NCBI GenBank assembly: GCA_023423535.1
Contig: JAFAFL010000137.1
Span: 434,001 to 498,000, forward strand
Source: Pseudomonadota bacterium
Lineage (GTDB): Bacteria; Myxococcota; Myxococcia; Myxococcales; Myxococcaceae
Length of the DNA stretch: 64,000 bases
Reading direction: 5' to 3'
The notes under the pieces were generated by a model. The model did not search any database. It was not told where the DNA came from and saw nothing but the letters and a program-made list of their open reading frames with translations. Each line of letters starts with the position of its first letter. Position 1 is the first letter of the stretch. Shown piece after piece: positions 1 to 8,024 of the stretch. A program made the position numbers and the translations under genes.

Positions 1-1182
1 GACCGTCTTGGTGATCGGCTCGGGGTTCGAGGCGGTGAGCTCGTAGCCCTCGCGGCGCATGGTCTCGATGATCACCGCCAGCTGGAGCTCGCCACGGCCG
101 ACGACGCGGAAGGCGTCCGGGGTGTCGGTGTCCTCGATGCGGATGGCCACGTTCCGGTAGGCCTCGCGGTAGAGGCGCTCGCGCAGGTTGCGGGAGGTGA
201 CGTACTTGCCCTCCTTGCCCGCCAGCGGCCCGTCGTTGACCTTGAAGATCATCATCATGGTGGGCTCTTCCACCGTGATGCGGGGCAGCGCCTCGGGACG
301 GTCCGGCGAGGTGATGGTGTCGCCGATGCTGATGTCCTCGATGCCGGCGAGGCAGACGATCTCACCGGGACCCGCGTCGGGGATCTCCACGCGCTTGAGG
401 CCCTGGTAGCCGAAGAGCTTCACCACCTTGCCCTGCTGGAGCTTGCCGCCCTCGCGGATGACGGTGACCGGCATGTTCGGCGCCACGCGGCCGCAGTGGA
501 TGCGGGTGATCGCCAGACGGCCGACGTAGTCGTCGTAGTCGAGGTTGTCGACGAGGAGCTGGAGCGACTCGCTCTCGCCGGCCTCGGGGCAGGGGATGTG
601 CTCGAGGATCGCGTCGAACAGCGGGCGGAGGTCGGTGCCCGGCTCCTCGAGCTTGAGCGAGGACTGGCCCTGGCGCGCGACGGTGTAGAGCACCGGGAAC
701 TCGAGCTGGGTGTCGTTCGCGCCGAGGTCGATGTACAGCGAGTAGACCTGGTCGAGGATCTCCTGCGGGCGGGCGTCCTGCCGGTCGATCTTGTTGATCA
801 CCAGCACGGTCTTCAGCCCCATGGCCAGCGCCTTGGAGAGCACGAAGCGGGTCTGCGGGAGCGGACCTTCGGCCGCGTCCACGAGGAGGATGACGCCGTC
901 CACGAGGCGGAGCGCGCGCTCGACCTCGCCGCCGAAGTCCGCGTGGCCCGGGGTGTCCACGATCTGGACGTGGTGGCCCTTGTAGGTGATGGCGGTGTTC
1001 TTTGCGAGGATGGTGATGCCCTTCTCTCGCTCGAGGTCGTTCGAGTCCATCACCCGTTCGGTGAGCTGCTCGTTCGTCCGGAAGGCGCCGCCCTGGCGGA
1101 GCATGTGGTCGACCAGGGTGGTCTTGCCGTGGTCAACGTGGGCGACAATGGCGACGTTGCGGATCTTCTCGCGTGCGATCAT
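1..1182 (-). CDS. typA: TypA/BipA ribosome-associated GTPase (3' end outside window)
   Basis: Translational GTPase of the TypA/BipA family, which binds the ribosome and acts in 50S assembly and stress adaptation. The visible 394 codons begin MIAREKIRNVAIVAHVDHGK. They show the P-loop (HVDHGKTT) near residues 14-21, a switch I region with EREKGITI, and the shared EF-Tu-like G domain and domain II layout. The family is about 610 residues long, so roughly the last 215 codons lie beyond base 1. The start is the ATG at 1182; no strong ribosome binding site is visible, but the N-terminus aligns with the family. Nothing recognisable lies in the 175 bases between this start and the next gene (1183-1357). 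Confidence 0.96.
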   Translation of the reverse strand, partial: MIAREKIRNVAIVAHVDHGKTTLVDHMLRQGGAFRTNEQLTERVMDSNDLEREKGITILAKNTAITYKGHHVQIVDTPGHADFGGEVERALRLVDGVILLVDAAEGPLPQTRFVLSKALAMGLKTVLVINKIDRQDARPQEILDQVYSLYIDLGANDTQLEFPVLYTVARQGQSSLKLEEPGTDLRPLFDAILEHIPCPEAGESESLQLLVDNLDYDDYVGRLAITRIHCGRVAPNMPVTVIREGGKLQQGKVVKLFGYQGLKRVEIPDAGPGEIVCLAGIEDISIGDTITSPDRPEALPRITVEEPTMMMIFKVNDGPLAGKEGKYVTSRNLRERLYREAYRNVAIRIEDTDTPDAFRVVGRGELQLAVIIETMRREGYELTASNPEPITKTV

Positions 1183-1357
1183 TCAGGACTGCTCTTCTTT
1201 CGTTGATGGGATTCGACCGGTAACAGCCGCGATACGGCCGGTTACTCCGCCGACCCCCTGAGGCGCGCGGCTTATATGCCGGGCAGGGGGACGGGAGCAA
1301 CGAACGCCGTGTGACGGACGTGTGACGGCTGGGGGGCAGGAGGGCGTCCGAGCGCCA

Positions 1358-4234
1358 TCAGAAGGGCACGCCGAGCGTGGCGTAGGGCTGCAGGAGGCCT
1401 CCGGAAGAGAGGCCCTGCGCGAGCCCCAGGCGCAGCTGGGCGGAGAGCGCGTACGCGACGACGAAGTCCGTGCGCAGCTCTGCGCCCACGCCCACCCGGG
1501 GAGCGTCGAGGGTGAAGGCCTCGCGGCCGGTGGCGCCCACGTCCACGAAGGCGGCCGCATGGATGCGACGGAGGAAGAGCGGGATCGTGTCCACGCCGCG
1601 GTCGAGCCAGGTGAGCGGGAGCCGGTACTCCGCGCTGCCGAAGGCGAAGGTGTTTCCGGCGAGCGAGCGCGGCGCGTAGCCACGCAGGAGCCCGCCGCCC
1701 ACGCGCCCGCCGAAGACGAGCTGCTGCAGCGGGTCCGCCACGCCGATGCCGCCCAGCGCGTACACCGGCCGGCCGCCGAGATCGCCCACCGCCACGCCGC
1801 CCAGCGCCTGCAGCGCGAGCACGTGGTGCGACCGCCAGGGCATTTTCAGGTAGCGCTGCGCGCGCACGTCCGCGGAGGAGAAGGTGAAGGTGCCCAGCGT
1901 GAGCGGGCTCGAGTGCCGGATGCCCGCGGAGAGGCTGAAGCCCTCCTCGTTGCTGACCGAGTGCGTGTAGCTGCGCGCGTTGGTGAAGGCGAAGGAGAGG
2001 CCGGCCACGCCGGTGCGGCCCTCGCGAGGAAGCGTGGGGACGACGTCGTCGGGGCGGAGCGTGGGACTGAACTGCGGGTCGAAGGTGCGCAGCTCGTAGG
2101 AGAGGGTGACCGCGGAGGTGCGATCGAGTCTCGTCGCCGGCAGCCGCGTGCGCGCCCCGAGCACCCACTGCCGGTCGTAGAGCCCCGCGCGGAAGCCCGC
2201 CGCCTGGGAGACGGTGGTGCCCGCCCAGGCGTCGAAGCCGGGGTGGAAGGCGCGGCTGGTGTAGCTGGCGGAGAAGGCCGGTTCGCGCGAGGCGAGGCCG
2301 ATGCTCGCGTCCAGGGACCAGAGGTGGCGGTCGAGGATGTCCGCGCCGCCGGTGGAGATCCCCAGCGTGGTGCCGATGGGATCCGCGCCGAGCGTCGGCA
2401 GCCAGTAGAGCGGGCGGAGGGAGGGGAGCGGGTTGTAGCGGCGCACGGGCAGCGGCTGCGGCACTTCTGCTTCGTTCCAGACCGCGGGAGGGCGAGGCGG
2501 GCGTTCGCGGAGGGCGGTCTCGGCCGCGGGTGTCTTCGCATCGTGCCGATCTGAGGCGTCGAGAAGCGACACGTCGTAGCCCTCGTGCGTGTACGAGAGG
2601 AACGCGATGCGGCCGTCCGGCGCGGGCGAAGGGTGGAAGGCGCCGGTCTCCACGTTGGTGAGCTGCCTCAGCGCGCGCGTGTCCGGGTCGAGCGACCAGA
2701 GGTTGTAGATGCCGGTGCGGTCGCTGCTGAAGAGGATCGTCCCGTCGGGCGCGAGTCGAGGCTGGAGGATCAGCGCCTCGCTCTCGAGGAGGGTCTCGGG
2801 CTCCGCGCTTTCTTCGTTCAGGGGGACGCGTGCGAGCCGGTGGCCCACGCCGCGCTTCTGGCTGAACACCAGCGCGCTGCCGTCGAGGGTGAAGACCGGG
2901 CCGTAGAGGCGCTCGCGTTCGGTCGCATCGAGGACCCGGCGGACCTCGCGCGTCTGCCGGTCGAAGAGGCCGAGGTAGCTCCGCCCGCCGCCGCTCCGGC
3001 CGACGAAGGCGATGAGCTTCCCGTCCGGCGAGTAGGAGGGATCGGTGGCGCGCAGGCCCTCGGTCAGCCGCTCCATCTTCCCGGTCGCGACCTCCACTTC
3101 GTAGAGATCGTCGAAGACCTGGTACTCCTCGAAGACCTCAGGCTGCGAGATCACGACGTGCGCGCCGTCCGGTGAGACGTGCAGCGGGCCTCCGGACCAG
3201 AGCGCCTTCACCAGGCGATCGTCCGTTCCGTCCGGCTTCATGCTGCGAAGCTGCGGGCGGCGGTCGGTGCCCCCATTCAGGTACACGATGCGCGCGCCGT
3301 CAGGCGTGAAGTGCGGTGAGTCGGTGCCGTTGGCCGAGCGGGTGAGCCTCGTGGCGCGCGTGACGCCGGCTTCGCGGACCGGTTGCAGCTGCGCCTCGTA
3401 GCGAGTCCGCGTTTCGGTGAGCCACGCGTCGTAGAGCGCGACGAAGTCTTCTCCCCAGACGCTGTGGGATGCGTCGTTCAGCGTGCCGGGGATGAGGCGG
3501 CGGCCGTAAAGCTCGAAGAAATCCGGGACCTTCTCGTCGCCCACCCTCTCGCCGATGAAGGAGAGGAAGTGCCCGCCGTAGAGATAGGCCAATGAGCCGC
3601 GCGGCCAGTCGTGCGGGACGTGCGTCACTTCATCGAGCCGGAAGGGCGCCTCCAGCACGCTCGCGCGCAGCCACATGTCGAAGAGAGACGAGCGCAGACG
3701 CCCGGCGTTGGAGTGCTTCGACTCCTGCCAGGTCGCGAAGCCCTCGGTCATCCAGCGCGGTACGTACGCGTTGGGGATGAGCAGCTTCCCGAAGACGGCG
3801 TTCACCAGCGTGGGCAGGCCGTGCACCTTGTCGAGGTGCAGCACGTGCGCGTACTCGTGCACCACGAGGATCCAGAGGTGGTCCTCGTAGTCGTTGAGCA
3901 CCGACTGCGCTTCCGGTGCCTCGGCGTAGAGCCGCATCCAGGGGCGGTAGAGCGTGAAGGCGGACCCGTTCGCGCTGTCCACGTCGTCGGTGAGGATGAC
4001 GTCCGTCTTCCGCTTCGGCTGCCAACGCAGGCTGGGGGAGAGCAGGGCGTGTGCCGCTTCGCTCGCGGCCGCGGTGCGCTGCGCGAGCGCCTCCATGTTC
4101 GGGCCCTCGTGGAAGTGGACCCGGAAGTGCTCGGTCTCGATCGTGTGCCAGCGCAGATGCGGAGAGACCGCGTGCGCCGCCGTGCCCGCGACGAGGCAGA
4201 GGAGGAGGGTGAGGACTGCTCCCGCGCGCTTCAC
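1358..4234 (-). CDS. Secreted metallopeptidase / TolB-like propeller / outer-membrane beta-barrel fusion
   Basis: 958-residue exported protein. Residues 1-22 are a signal peptide. Next comes a gluzincin-type zinc peptidase core: HEYAH at 126-130, with the downstream third ligand in TEGFATW (Glu164). Several TolB/WD40-like blades with repeated S/T-PDG motifs follow (about 220-540). The last 380 or so residues look like a BamA/surface-antigen-type barrel: alternating strands and a terminal Phe (GVPF), as in BAM-assembled barrels. The start is GTG at 4234, overlapping the TGA of the upstream hydrolase as GTGA, so translation is probably coupled. The peptidase would sit at the outer membrane, anchored by its own barrel. 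Domain calls come from motifs; the substrate is unknown. Confidence 0.85.
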   Translation of the reverse strand: MKRAGAVLTLLLCLVAGTAAHAVSPHLRWHTIETEHFRVHFHEGPNMEALAQRTAAASEAAHALLSPSLRWQPKRKTDVILTDDVDSANGSAFTLYRPWMRLYAEAPEAQSVLNDYEDHLWILVVHEYAHVLHLDKVHGLPTLVNAVFGKLLIPNAYVPRWMTEGFATWQESKHSNAGRLRSSLFDMWLRASVLEAPFRLDEVTHVPHDWPRGSLAYLYGGHFLSFIGERVGDEKVPDFFELYGRRLIPGTLNDASHSVWGEDFVALYDAWLTETRTRYEAQLQPVREAGVTRATRLTRSANGTDSPHFTPDGARIVYLNGGTDRRPQLRSMKPDGTDDRLVKALWSGGPLHVSPDGAHVVISQPEVFEEYQVFDDLYEVEVATGKMERLTEGLRATDPSYSPDGKLIAFVGRSGGGRSYLGLFDRQTREVRRVLDATERERLYGPVFTLDGSALVFSQKRGVGHRLARVPLNEESAEPETLLESEALILQPRLAPDGTILFSSDRTGIYNLWSLDPDTRALRQLTNVETGAFHPSPAPDGRIAFLSYTHEGYDVSLLDASDRHDAKTPAAETALRERPPRPPAVWNEAEVPQPLPVRRYNPLPSLRPLYWLPTLGADPIGTTLGISTGGADILDRHLWSLDASIGLASREPAFSASYTSRAFHPGFDAWAGTTVSQAAGFRAGLYDRQWVLGARTRLPATRLDRTSAVTLSYELRTFDPQFSPTLRPDDVVPTLPREGRTGVAGLSFAFTNARSYTHSVSNEEGFSLSAGIRHSSPLTLGTFTFSSADVRAQRYLKMPWRSHHVLALQALGGVAVGDLGGRPVYALGGIGVADPLQQLVFGGRVGGGLLRGYAPRSLAGNTFAFGSAEYRLPLTWLDRGVDTIPLFLRRIHAAAFVDVGATGREAFTLDAPRVGVGAELRTDFVVAYALSAQLRLGLAQGLSSGGLLQPYATLGVPF

Positions 4235-5289
4235 TCCGCCGAGCCGGTCTTCCGGCGGGTGGAGGGCTTGCGCTTCTTCTTCGGCTTCGGCTTCGGCGGC
4301 TCGCTGACGGGCTCCGCGACGGACTCGCTGGCCGGCTCGCTGACCGGCTCGCTGACGGTCTCGGCTTCGGCCACCGGCGCGCGGGGCAGCGGCTGCGGCT
4401 CTTCGTGCGGCCCGCTCATCAGGATCCGCGTGCGGAGGAAGCGCTCGATGCGCTGTCCCACCAGCTGCGGCTGCTCGAGCGGCGCAGTGTGGCTGCCGTG
4501 GGGGACGATCATGAACTCGCTGTTGGGGATGGCCTCGGCCATGCGCCGGCTGAGCCACATGGGCGTGAAGCGGTCCCGCTCGCCGCCGATGATCAGCGTG
4601 GGGATGTCGATGTTCGGCAGGTGATCCCACGCGGTGTGCTCGGCGAGCGACTCCAGCGTCCGCACGAACACCGCGGGATCCATCTTCGCGAGGTGATCGA
4701 AGTACGGGTAGAGGTCGTTGCGCTGCATGAGCTCGCGGTTGAGCTCCAGGGAGAGCGCGAGCTGCAGCGTCAGCTCCGTCCGCATCGCCAGGCGGTTGAG
4801 GAAGCCCACCGGCTTCGGCAGCAGCTCCACGATCGTGCGCGCGAAGGGGAACACCTTCCGGAGCAGCGTGTCGTCGTGCACCGTGTCGAGCGGGAAGCCG
4901 TACGAGCCGCAGAGGAGCACCAGCCCCAGCACGCGCTCGGGATGACGCCGGTGGAACTCGAGGCACACCTGCACGCCCATCGAGTGCCCGAAGACGAGCG
5001 CCTCGCCCACGCCCGCTGCGTCCATCACCCGGATGAGGTCGTCGGCCGTGTACTGGAAGCCGATGCGCGAGGTGTCGTCGGGGACGCTCGAGCAGCCGTG
5101 GCCGCGGTAGTGCCAGCGGATGACCCGATGCGTGGCGGACAGCTGCGGGAGGAGGTACTTCCACGCGAACCCGTCGCAGCCCAGCCCGTCGCACATGACG
5201 ATCGCGGGGCCGCCTTCGCCGTGCACCTGGAAGTAGATGCGCGCGCCGTCGGGCGTGGTGAGGAAGTCCTGGCGGAAGTAGCGGGCCAC
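4231..5289 (-). CDS. Alpha/beta hydrolase with repetitive acidic/basic C-terminal tail
   Basis: 352 residues. It has a classic alpha/beta hydrolase fold with nucleophile elbow GHSMG (Ser103), likely acid Asp239 in GGERDRFTP and His267 in PHGSH. An HG-type oxyanion region lies near residue 23 and again in the RGHG loop at 62-65. There is no signal peptide. The core ends near residue 290. Residues 291-352 are an unusual tail of SEPVSEP-type repeats followed by a Lys/Pro/Arg-rich end (KPKPKKKRKPSTRRK). The gene follows the sigma-54 activator directly and overlaps the metallopeptidase gene by 4 nt, so the three look like one transcription unit. The substrate cannot be read from the sequence. Confidence 0.9.
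   Translation of the reverse strand: MARYFRQDFLTTPDGARIYFQVHGEGGPAIVMCDGLGCDGFAWKYLLPQLSATHRVIRWHYRGHGCSSVPDDTSRIGFQYTADDLIRVMDAAGVGEALVFGHSMGVQVCLEFHRRHPERVLGLVLLCGSYGFPLDTVHDDTLLRKVFPFARTIVELLPKPVGFLNRLAMRTELTLQLALSLELNRELMQRNDLYPYFDHLAKMDPAVFVRTLESLAEHTAWDHLPNIDIPTLIIGGERDRFTPMWLSRRMAEAIPNSEFMIVPHGSHTAPLEQPQLVGQRIERFLRTRILMSGPHEEPQPLPRAPVAEAETVSEPVSEPASESVAEPVSEPPKPKPKKKRKPSTRRKTGSAE
4298..4362. repeat. Imperfect tandem repeat encoding SEPVSEP in hydrolase tail
   Basis: Short direct repeats of the unit GGCTCGCTGACSG (plus strand) occur four to five times and encode alternating Ser-Glu-Pro-Val steps in the minus-strand hydrolase. The slippage-prone unit suggests the tail length may vary between strains (inference). 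Confidence 0.6.
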
Positions 5290-6885
5290 CTACGCGCTGA
5301 CCTCTTCCGCGTCGTCGTCGCCCATTCCCGGCCGTCCCAGCCCGTACTTGGCGATCTTGAGGATGAGGTTCGACCGGCTGATCCCCAGCTCGCGCGCGAG
5401 CCGGCTCTTGTTGTGACGCGTGCGCTCGAGGCCCTGGCCGATCATCTCGCGCTCCAGCGCCTCTACCGCGTCGTTCAGCCTTCCGGTGGCGCTGCGGGTG
5501 GCGGTGGGCAGGTACACGCTGCCGCCCGGCTGCACCGCGTCGCGGATGCGCGAGGAGATGAGGTCCCCGGGGATGACGTCGAGGTCGCTTCCCAGCACGA
5601 GCAGCCGCTCGATCTCGTTCTCCAGCTCGCGGATGTTCCCCGGCCAGGCGTAGTTGAGGAGCACGTTCATGGCGTCCGGCGCCATGCCTCGGGCGCGCTG
5701 GCCCTCGCGGTGGTGCTTGCGCATGAAGTGGTCGATGAGGATGGGGATGTCGTCGCGGCGCTCGCGCAGCGCGGGCACCTGAACCCGGATGACGTTGATC
5801 CGGTAGAAGAGGTCCTCGCGGAACTGGCCCTTCTTCACCAGCTCCGACAGATCCTTGTGCGTGGCCGCGATGACGCGGACGTTGACCTCGCGCGTCTGGG
5901 TGCCGCCCACCGGGATGAAGGTCCCCTCCTGCAGCACGCGCAGGAGCTTCACCTGCAGCGAGGGCGACATGTCGCCGACCTCGTCGAGGAAGAAGGTGCC
6001 GCCGTCCGCGACCTCGAACAGTCCCTTCTTGTCGCGCAGCGCGCCGGTGAAGGACCCCTTCGTGTGGCCGAAGAGCGCGCTCTCCAGCAGGTTGTCGTTG
6101 AAGGCGCTGCAGTTCTGGACCACGAACGGCATGTCCTTGCGCGGGCCGTTGTAGTGGATGGCGCGCGCAACGAGCTCCTTGCCGGTGCCGCTCTCGCCGT
6201 TGACCAGCACGGTGGCGTCGCTGTTCGACACCTTCTCCAGCAGCCGGAAGATCTCCAGCATCGGGCCGGACTTGCCGACGATGTTCTCGAACTTGTAGCG
6301 GTCCGTCTGCTCGGCGGAGGGAGGCGCGGGCGCCTGTTCCTTGCGGGTGAGCTCGAACTCGAAGTGGGCGACCTCGTTCACCGCGAGCTTCAGCAGGTCG
6401 GTGAGGCGGGTGATCTCCTCCTCGGAGAGCACGGGGATCCGGCCCACCGCGCGGTCGAGGTCGGTGGCGCCCGGGTTGATCTCGGTGATCTTCGCCTTCA
6501 GCCGCTCCGCGTCGCTGCCCTGGGGCGCCGAGCGCGCGAAGCCTTCGACGAAGAGAAAGCCCTCGTACTCGTTGTCGATGTAGAGCGGCGCGCCGACGAT
6601 GCTGAAGCCGAGGTGGCAGTCGTGGAAGAGCGGGTCGCGCAGCTTCTTCGAGGACTTGAACTTCTCGTGGAGCACGCGGACGGAGGTGCTGCAGCGCCGG
6701 AAGCCCTCCTTGGAGAAGAGCGACAGCCGGCAGAAGTCGTTGGGGGGCGGGACGATCTCGCCCTTCTGCCAGTCGGGCACCACGCCGTTCTTGTCGGCGT
6801 AGCTCAGCTCGAAGCGCCACCACTTGCGGATGACCTCCTTGAGCATGATGATGGTATGTAGGTTTTGGTGCTTCTCGAAGTCCAT
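5290..6885 (-). CDS. Sigma-54-dependent activator with N-terminal PocR-type sensory domain
   Basis: 531 residues from the ATG at 6885, which has AAGG five bases upstream. An in-frame TTG at 6909 would add eight residues but is a weaker start. Residues 45-120 resemble a PocR ligand/metal-sensing domain, with Cys52, Cys65, Cys90 and a GFSIVGAPLY..GFLFVEG core. The AAA+ domain has Walker A GESGTGKE (230-237), the sigma-54 contact loop as GSFTGA (277-282, Ala to Ser in GAFTGA) and Walker B GGTFFLDEVGD. A Fis-type helix-turn-helix (NKSRLARELGISRSN) lies near the C-terminus. It heads the unit with the hydrolase and metallopeptidase, one base separating its stop region from the hydrolase start. It may regulate that unit or the divergent CDF exporter. 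Confidence 0.9.
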   Translation of the reverse strand: MDFEKHQNLHTIIMLKEVIRKWWRFELSYADKNGVVPDWQKGEIVPPPNDFCRLSLFSKEGFRRCSTSVRVLHEKFKSSKKLRDPLFHDCHLGFSIVGAPLYIDNEYEGFLFVEGFARSAPQGSDAERLKAKITEINPGATDLDRAVGRIPVLSEEEITRLTDLLKLAVNEVAHFEFELTRKEQAPAPPSAEQTDRYKFENIVGKSGPMLEIFRLLEKVSNSDATVLVNGESGTGKELVARAIHYNGPRKDMPFVVQNCSAFNDNLLESALFGHTKGSFTGALRDKKGLFEVADGGTFFLDEVGDMSPSLQVKLLRVLQEGTFIPVGGTQTREVNVRVIAATHKDLSELVKKGQFREDLFYRINVIRVQVPALRERRDDIPILIDHFMRKHHREGQRARGMAPDAMNVLLNYAWPGNIRELENEIERLLVLGSDLDVIPGDLISSRIRDAVQPGGSVYLPTATRSATGRLNDAVEALEREMIGQGLERTRHNKSRLARELGISRSNLILKIAKYGLGRPGMGDDDAEEVSA

Positions 6886-6911
6886 GAACCTTGCCTGGCG
6901 TTGACCCAAAG

Positions 6912-6940
6912 TCGGACAGCGAGGCCCGAAGGGTGTCCGA
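6912..6940. promoter_or_regulatory. Inverted repeat TCGGACA-N15-TGTCCGA, candidate operator
   Basis: Perfect 7-bp arms at 6912-6918 and 6934-6940 have centres 22 bp apart, about two helical turns. They lie 27-55 bp upstream of the activator start and 55-83 bp upstream of the divergent exporter start. The geometry fits a dimer or enhancer-binding site serving both directions. The binding protein is unknown; the adjacent PocR/sigma-54 activator is the simplest candidate. Confidence 0.45.
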
Positions 6941-6950
6941 ACTTTAGCCG

Positions 6951-6968
6951 GAGGATGTAGGGATCCTC
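6951..6968. promoter_or_regulatory. Inverted repeat GAGGAT-N6-ATCCTC in divergent intergenic region
   Basis: Perfect 6-bp arms at 6951-6956 and 6963-6968 lie 26-44 bp upstream of the exporter GTG, where a repressor or metal sensor could block the promoter. It is short enough to be chance in GC-rich DNA. Confidence 0.3.
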
Positions 6969-6994
6969 AACTATCCGGAGGCGGTGCGGGCGCG

Positions 6995-8017
6995 GTGACT
7001 ACATCCTCAGACAAGGGCAAGGCGGGCGGCGGACCAGGTCACGGTCCGGGCGAGTGGCACTCGCATGCGCACGACCATGGTCACGGCGATCACGACCACG
7101 ATCATGGTCACGGCATCGCGCACGGGCCAGGGGCGGCGAAGCGGCGCGCGGAGCGTCAAAGGGACCGCAAGCGGCTGATCGCGGCGCTGATCTTCACCGG
7201 CGTGGTGGCGGTGGCGCAGGCGGTGGGCGGATATCTCACCAACTCGCTGGCCCTGCTGTCGGACGCGGGCCACATGTTGACCGACGTCTCGGCGATCGCG
7301 CTGGTGCTTCTGGCGCTCTGGTTCGCGGCCAAGCCGGCGACGGTGAAGAAGACGTACGGCTACTACCGGATGGAGATCCTCAGCGCGCTCGCCAACGGCG
7401 TGGTGCTGCTGGGCATCACCGGGTTCATCGTGTGGGAGGCGATCGAACGCTTCCAGGCGCCGCAGCCGGTGGACGTGGGGCCGATGCTCATCGTCGCGGC
7501 GGTAGGCCTCGTGGCAAACCTCATCGCGCTGGCGTTCCTGCACAACAGCCACTCGCTGAGCGTGCGTGGCGCGTTCCTCCACGTGCTGGGCGACACGCTG
7601 TCGTCGGTGGGCGTGATCATCGGCGGCGTCGTGATGTGGCGCACCGGCTGGATGCTCATCGATCCGATCATCTCGATCCTCATCAGCGTGGTGATCGTCA
7701 TCGGCGCGTTCCGGCTGGTGCGCGACGCGGTGGACGTGCTGCTCGAAGCGACGCCGGCGCACGTGGACATGGATGCGCTCCGGAAGATCATGCTGGAGGT
7801 GTCCGGGGTGATCGGCGTACACGACCTGCACGTGTGGACCATCTCCAGCGGCATCTACGCGCTGTCGGCGCACCTGGTGGTGAAGGATCCGCTCACCTGC
7901 AACAACGACGAGATCCTCTCCGCCGTGAAGCACGAGCTCTACGACCGCTACGGCATCGATCACACCACCATCCAGATCGAGAGCGAGACCTACGCCCACC
8001 TCGGCGAGGTCCACTAG
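6995..8017 (+). CDS. Cation diffusion facilitator (CDF), zinc/cobalt exporter with His-rich N-terminus
   Basis: 340 residues; GTG start with GGAGG 13 bases upstream (6977-6981). A histidine-rich N-terminal loop (residues 22-43, HxHxH patterns) precedes six predicted membrane spans. The two transport-site motifs are present: SDAGHMLTD (Asp90, His93, Asp97) and HVLGD (His196, Asp200). This His/Asp set is typical of Zn-preferring CDFs such as ZitB/CzcD. A cytoplasmic ferredoxin-like domain with GVHDLHVW follows. It exchanges cytoplasmic divalent metal for protons across the inner membrane. It is divergent from the sigma-54 activator unit and shares its upstream region. Confidence 0.93.
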   Translation: MTTSSDKGKAGGGPGHGPGEWHSHAHDHGHGDHDHDHGHGIAHGPGAAKRRAERQRDRKRLIAALIFTGVVAVAQAVGGYLTNSLALLSDAGHMLTDVSAIALVLLALWFAAKPATVKKTYGYYRMEILSALANGVVLLGITGFIVWEAIERFQAPQPVDVGPMLIVAAVGLVANLIALAFLHNSHSLSVRGAFLHVLGDTLSSVGVIIGGVVMWRTGWMLIDPIISILISVVIVIGAFRLVRDAVDVLLEATPAHVDMDALRKIMLEVSGVIGVHDLHVWTISSGIYALSAHLVVKDPLTCNNDEILSAVKHELYDRYGIDHTTIQIESETYAHLGEVH

Positions 8018-8024
8018 CAGGGTC

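Noticed and set aside
1358..6823. A continuous 1821-codon reading frame on the minus strand
   Set aside because: Only its last 958 codons form a real protein. The upstream part runs in a wrong frame through the hydrolase and activator genes and is Arg/Ala-rich shadow sequence; the real start is the GTG at 4234.
4405..6861. 818-codon plus-strand reading frame
   Set aside because: Antisense shadow of the activator and hydrolase; composition is His/Glu/Val-rich with no domain, as expected in GC-rich DNA.
6885..6909. TTG at 6909 as start of the sigma-54 activator
   Set aside because: ATG 6885 has a better-placed AAGG, and the extra eight residues add no domain. It also would overlap the candidate upstream control region.
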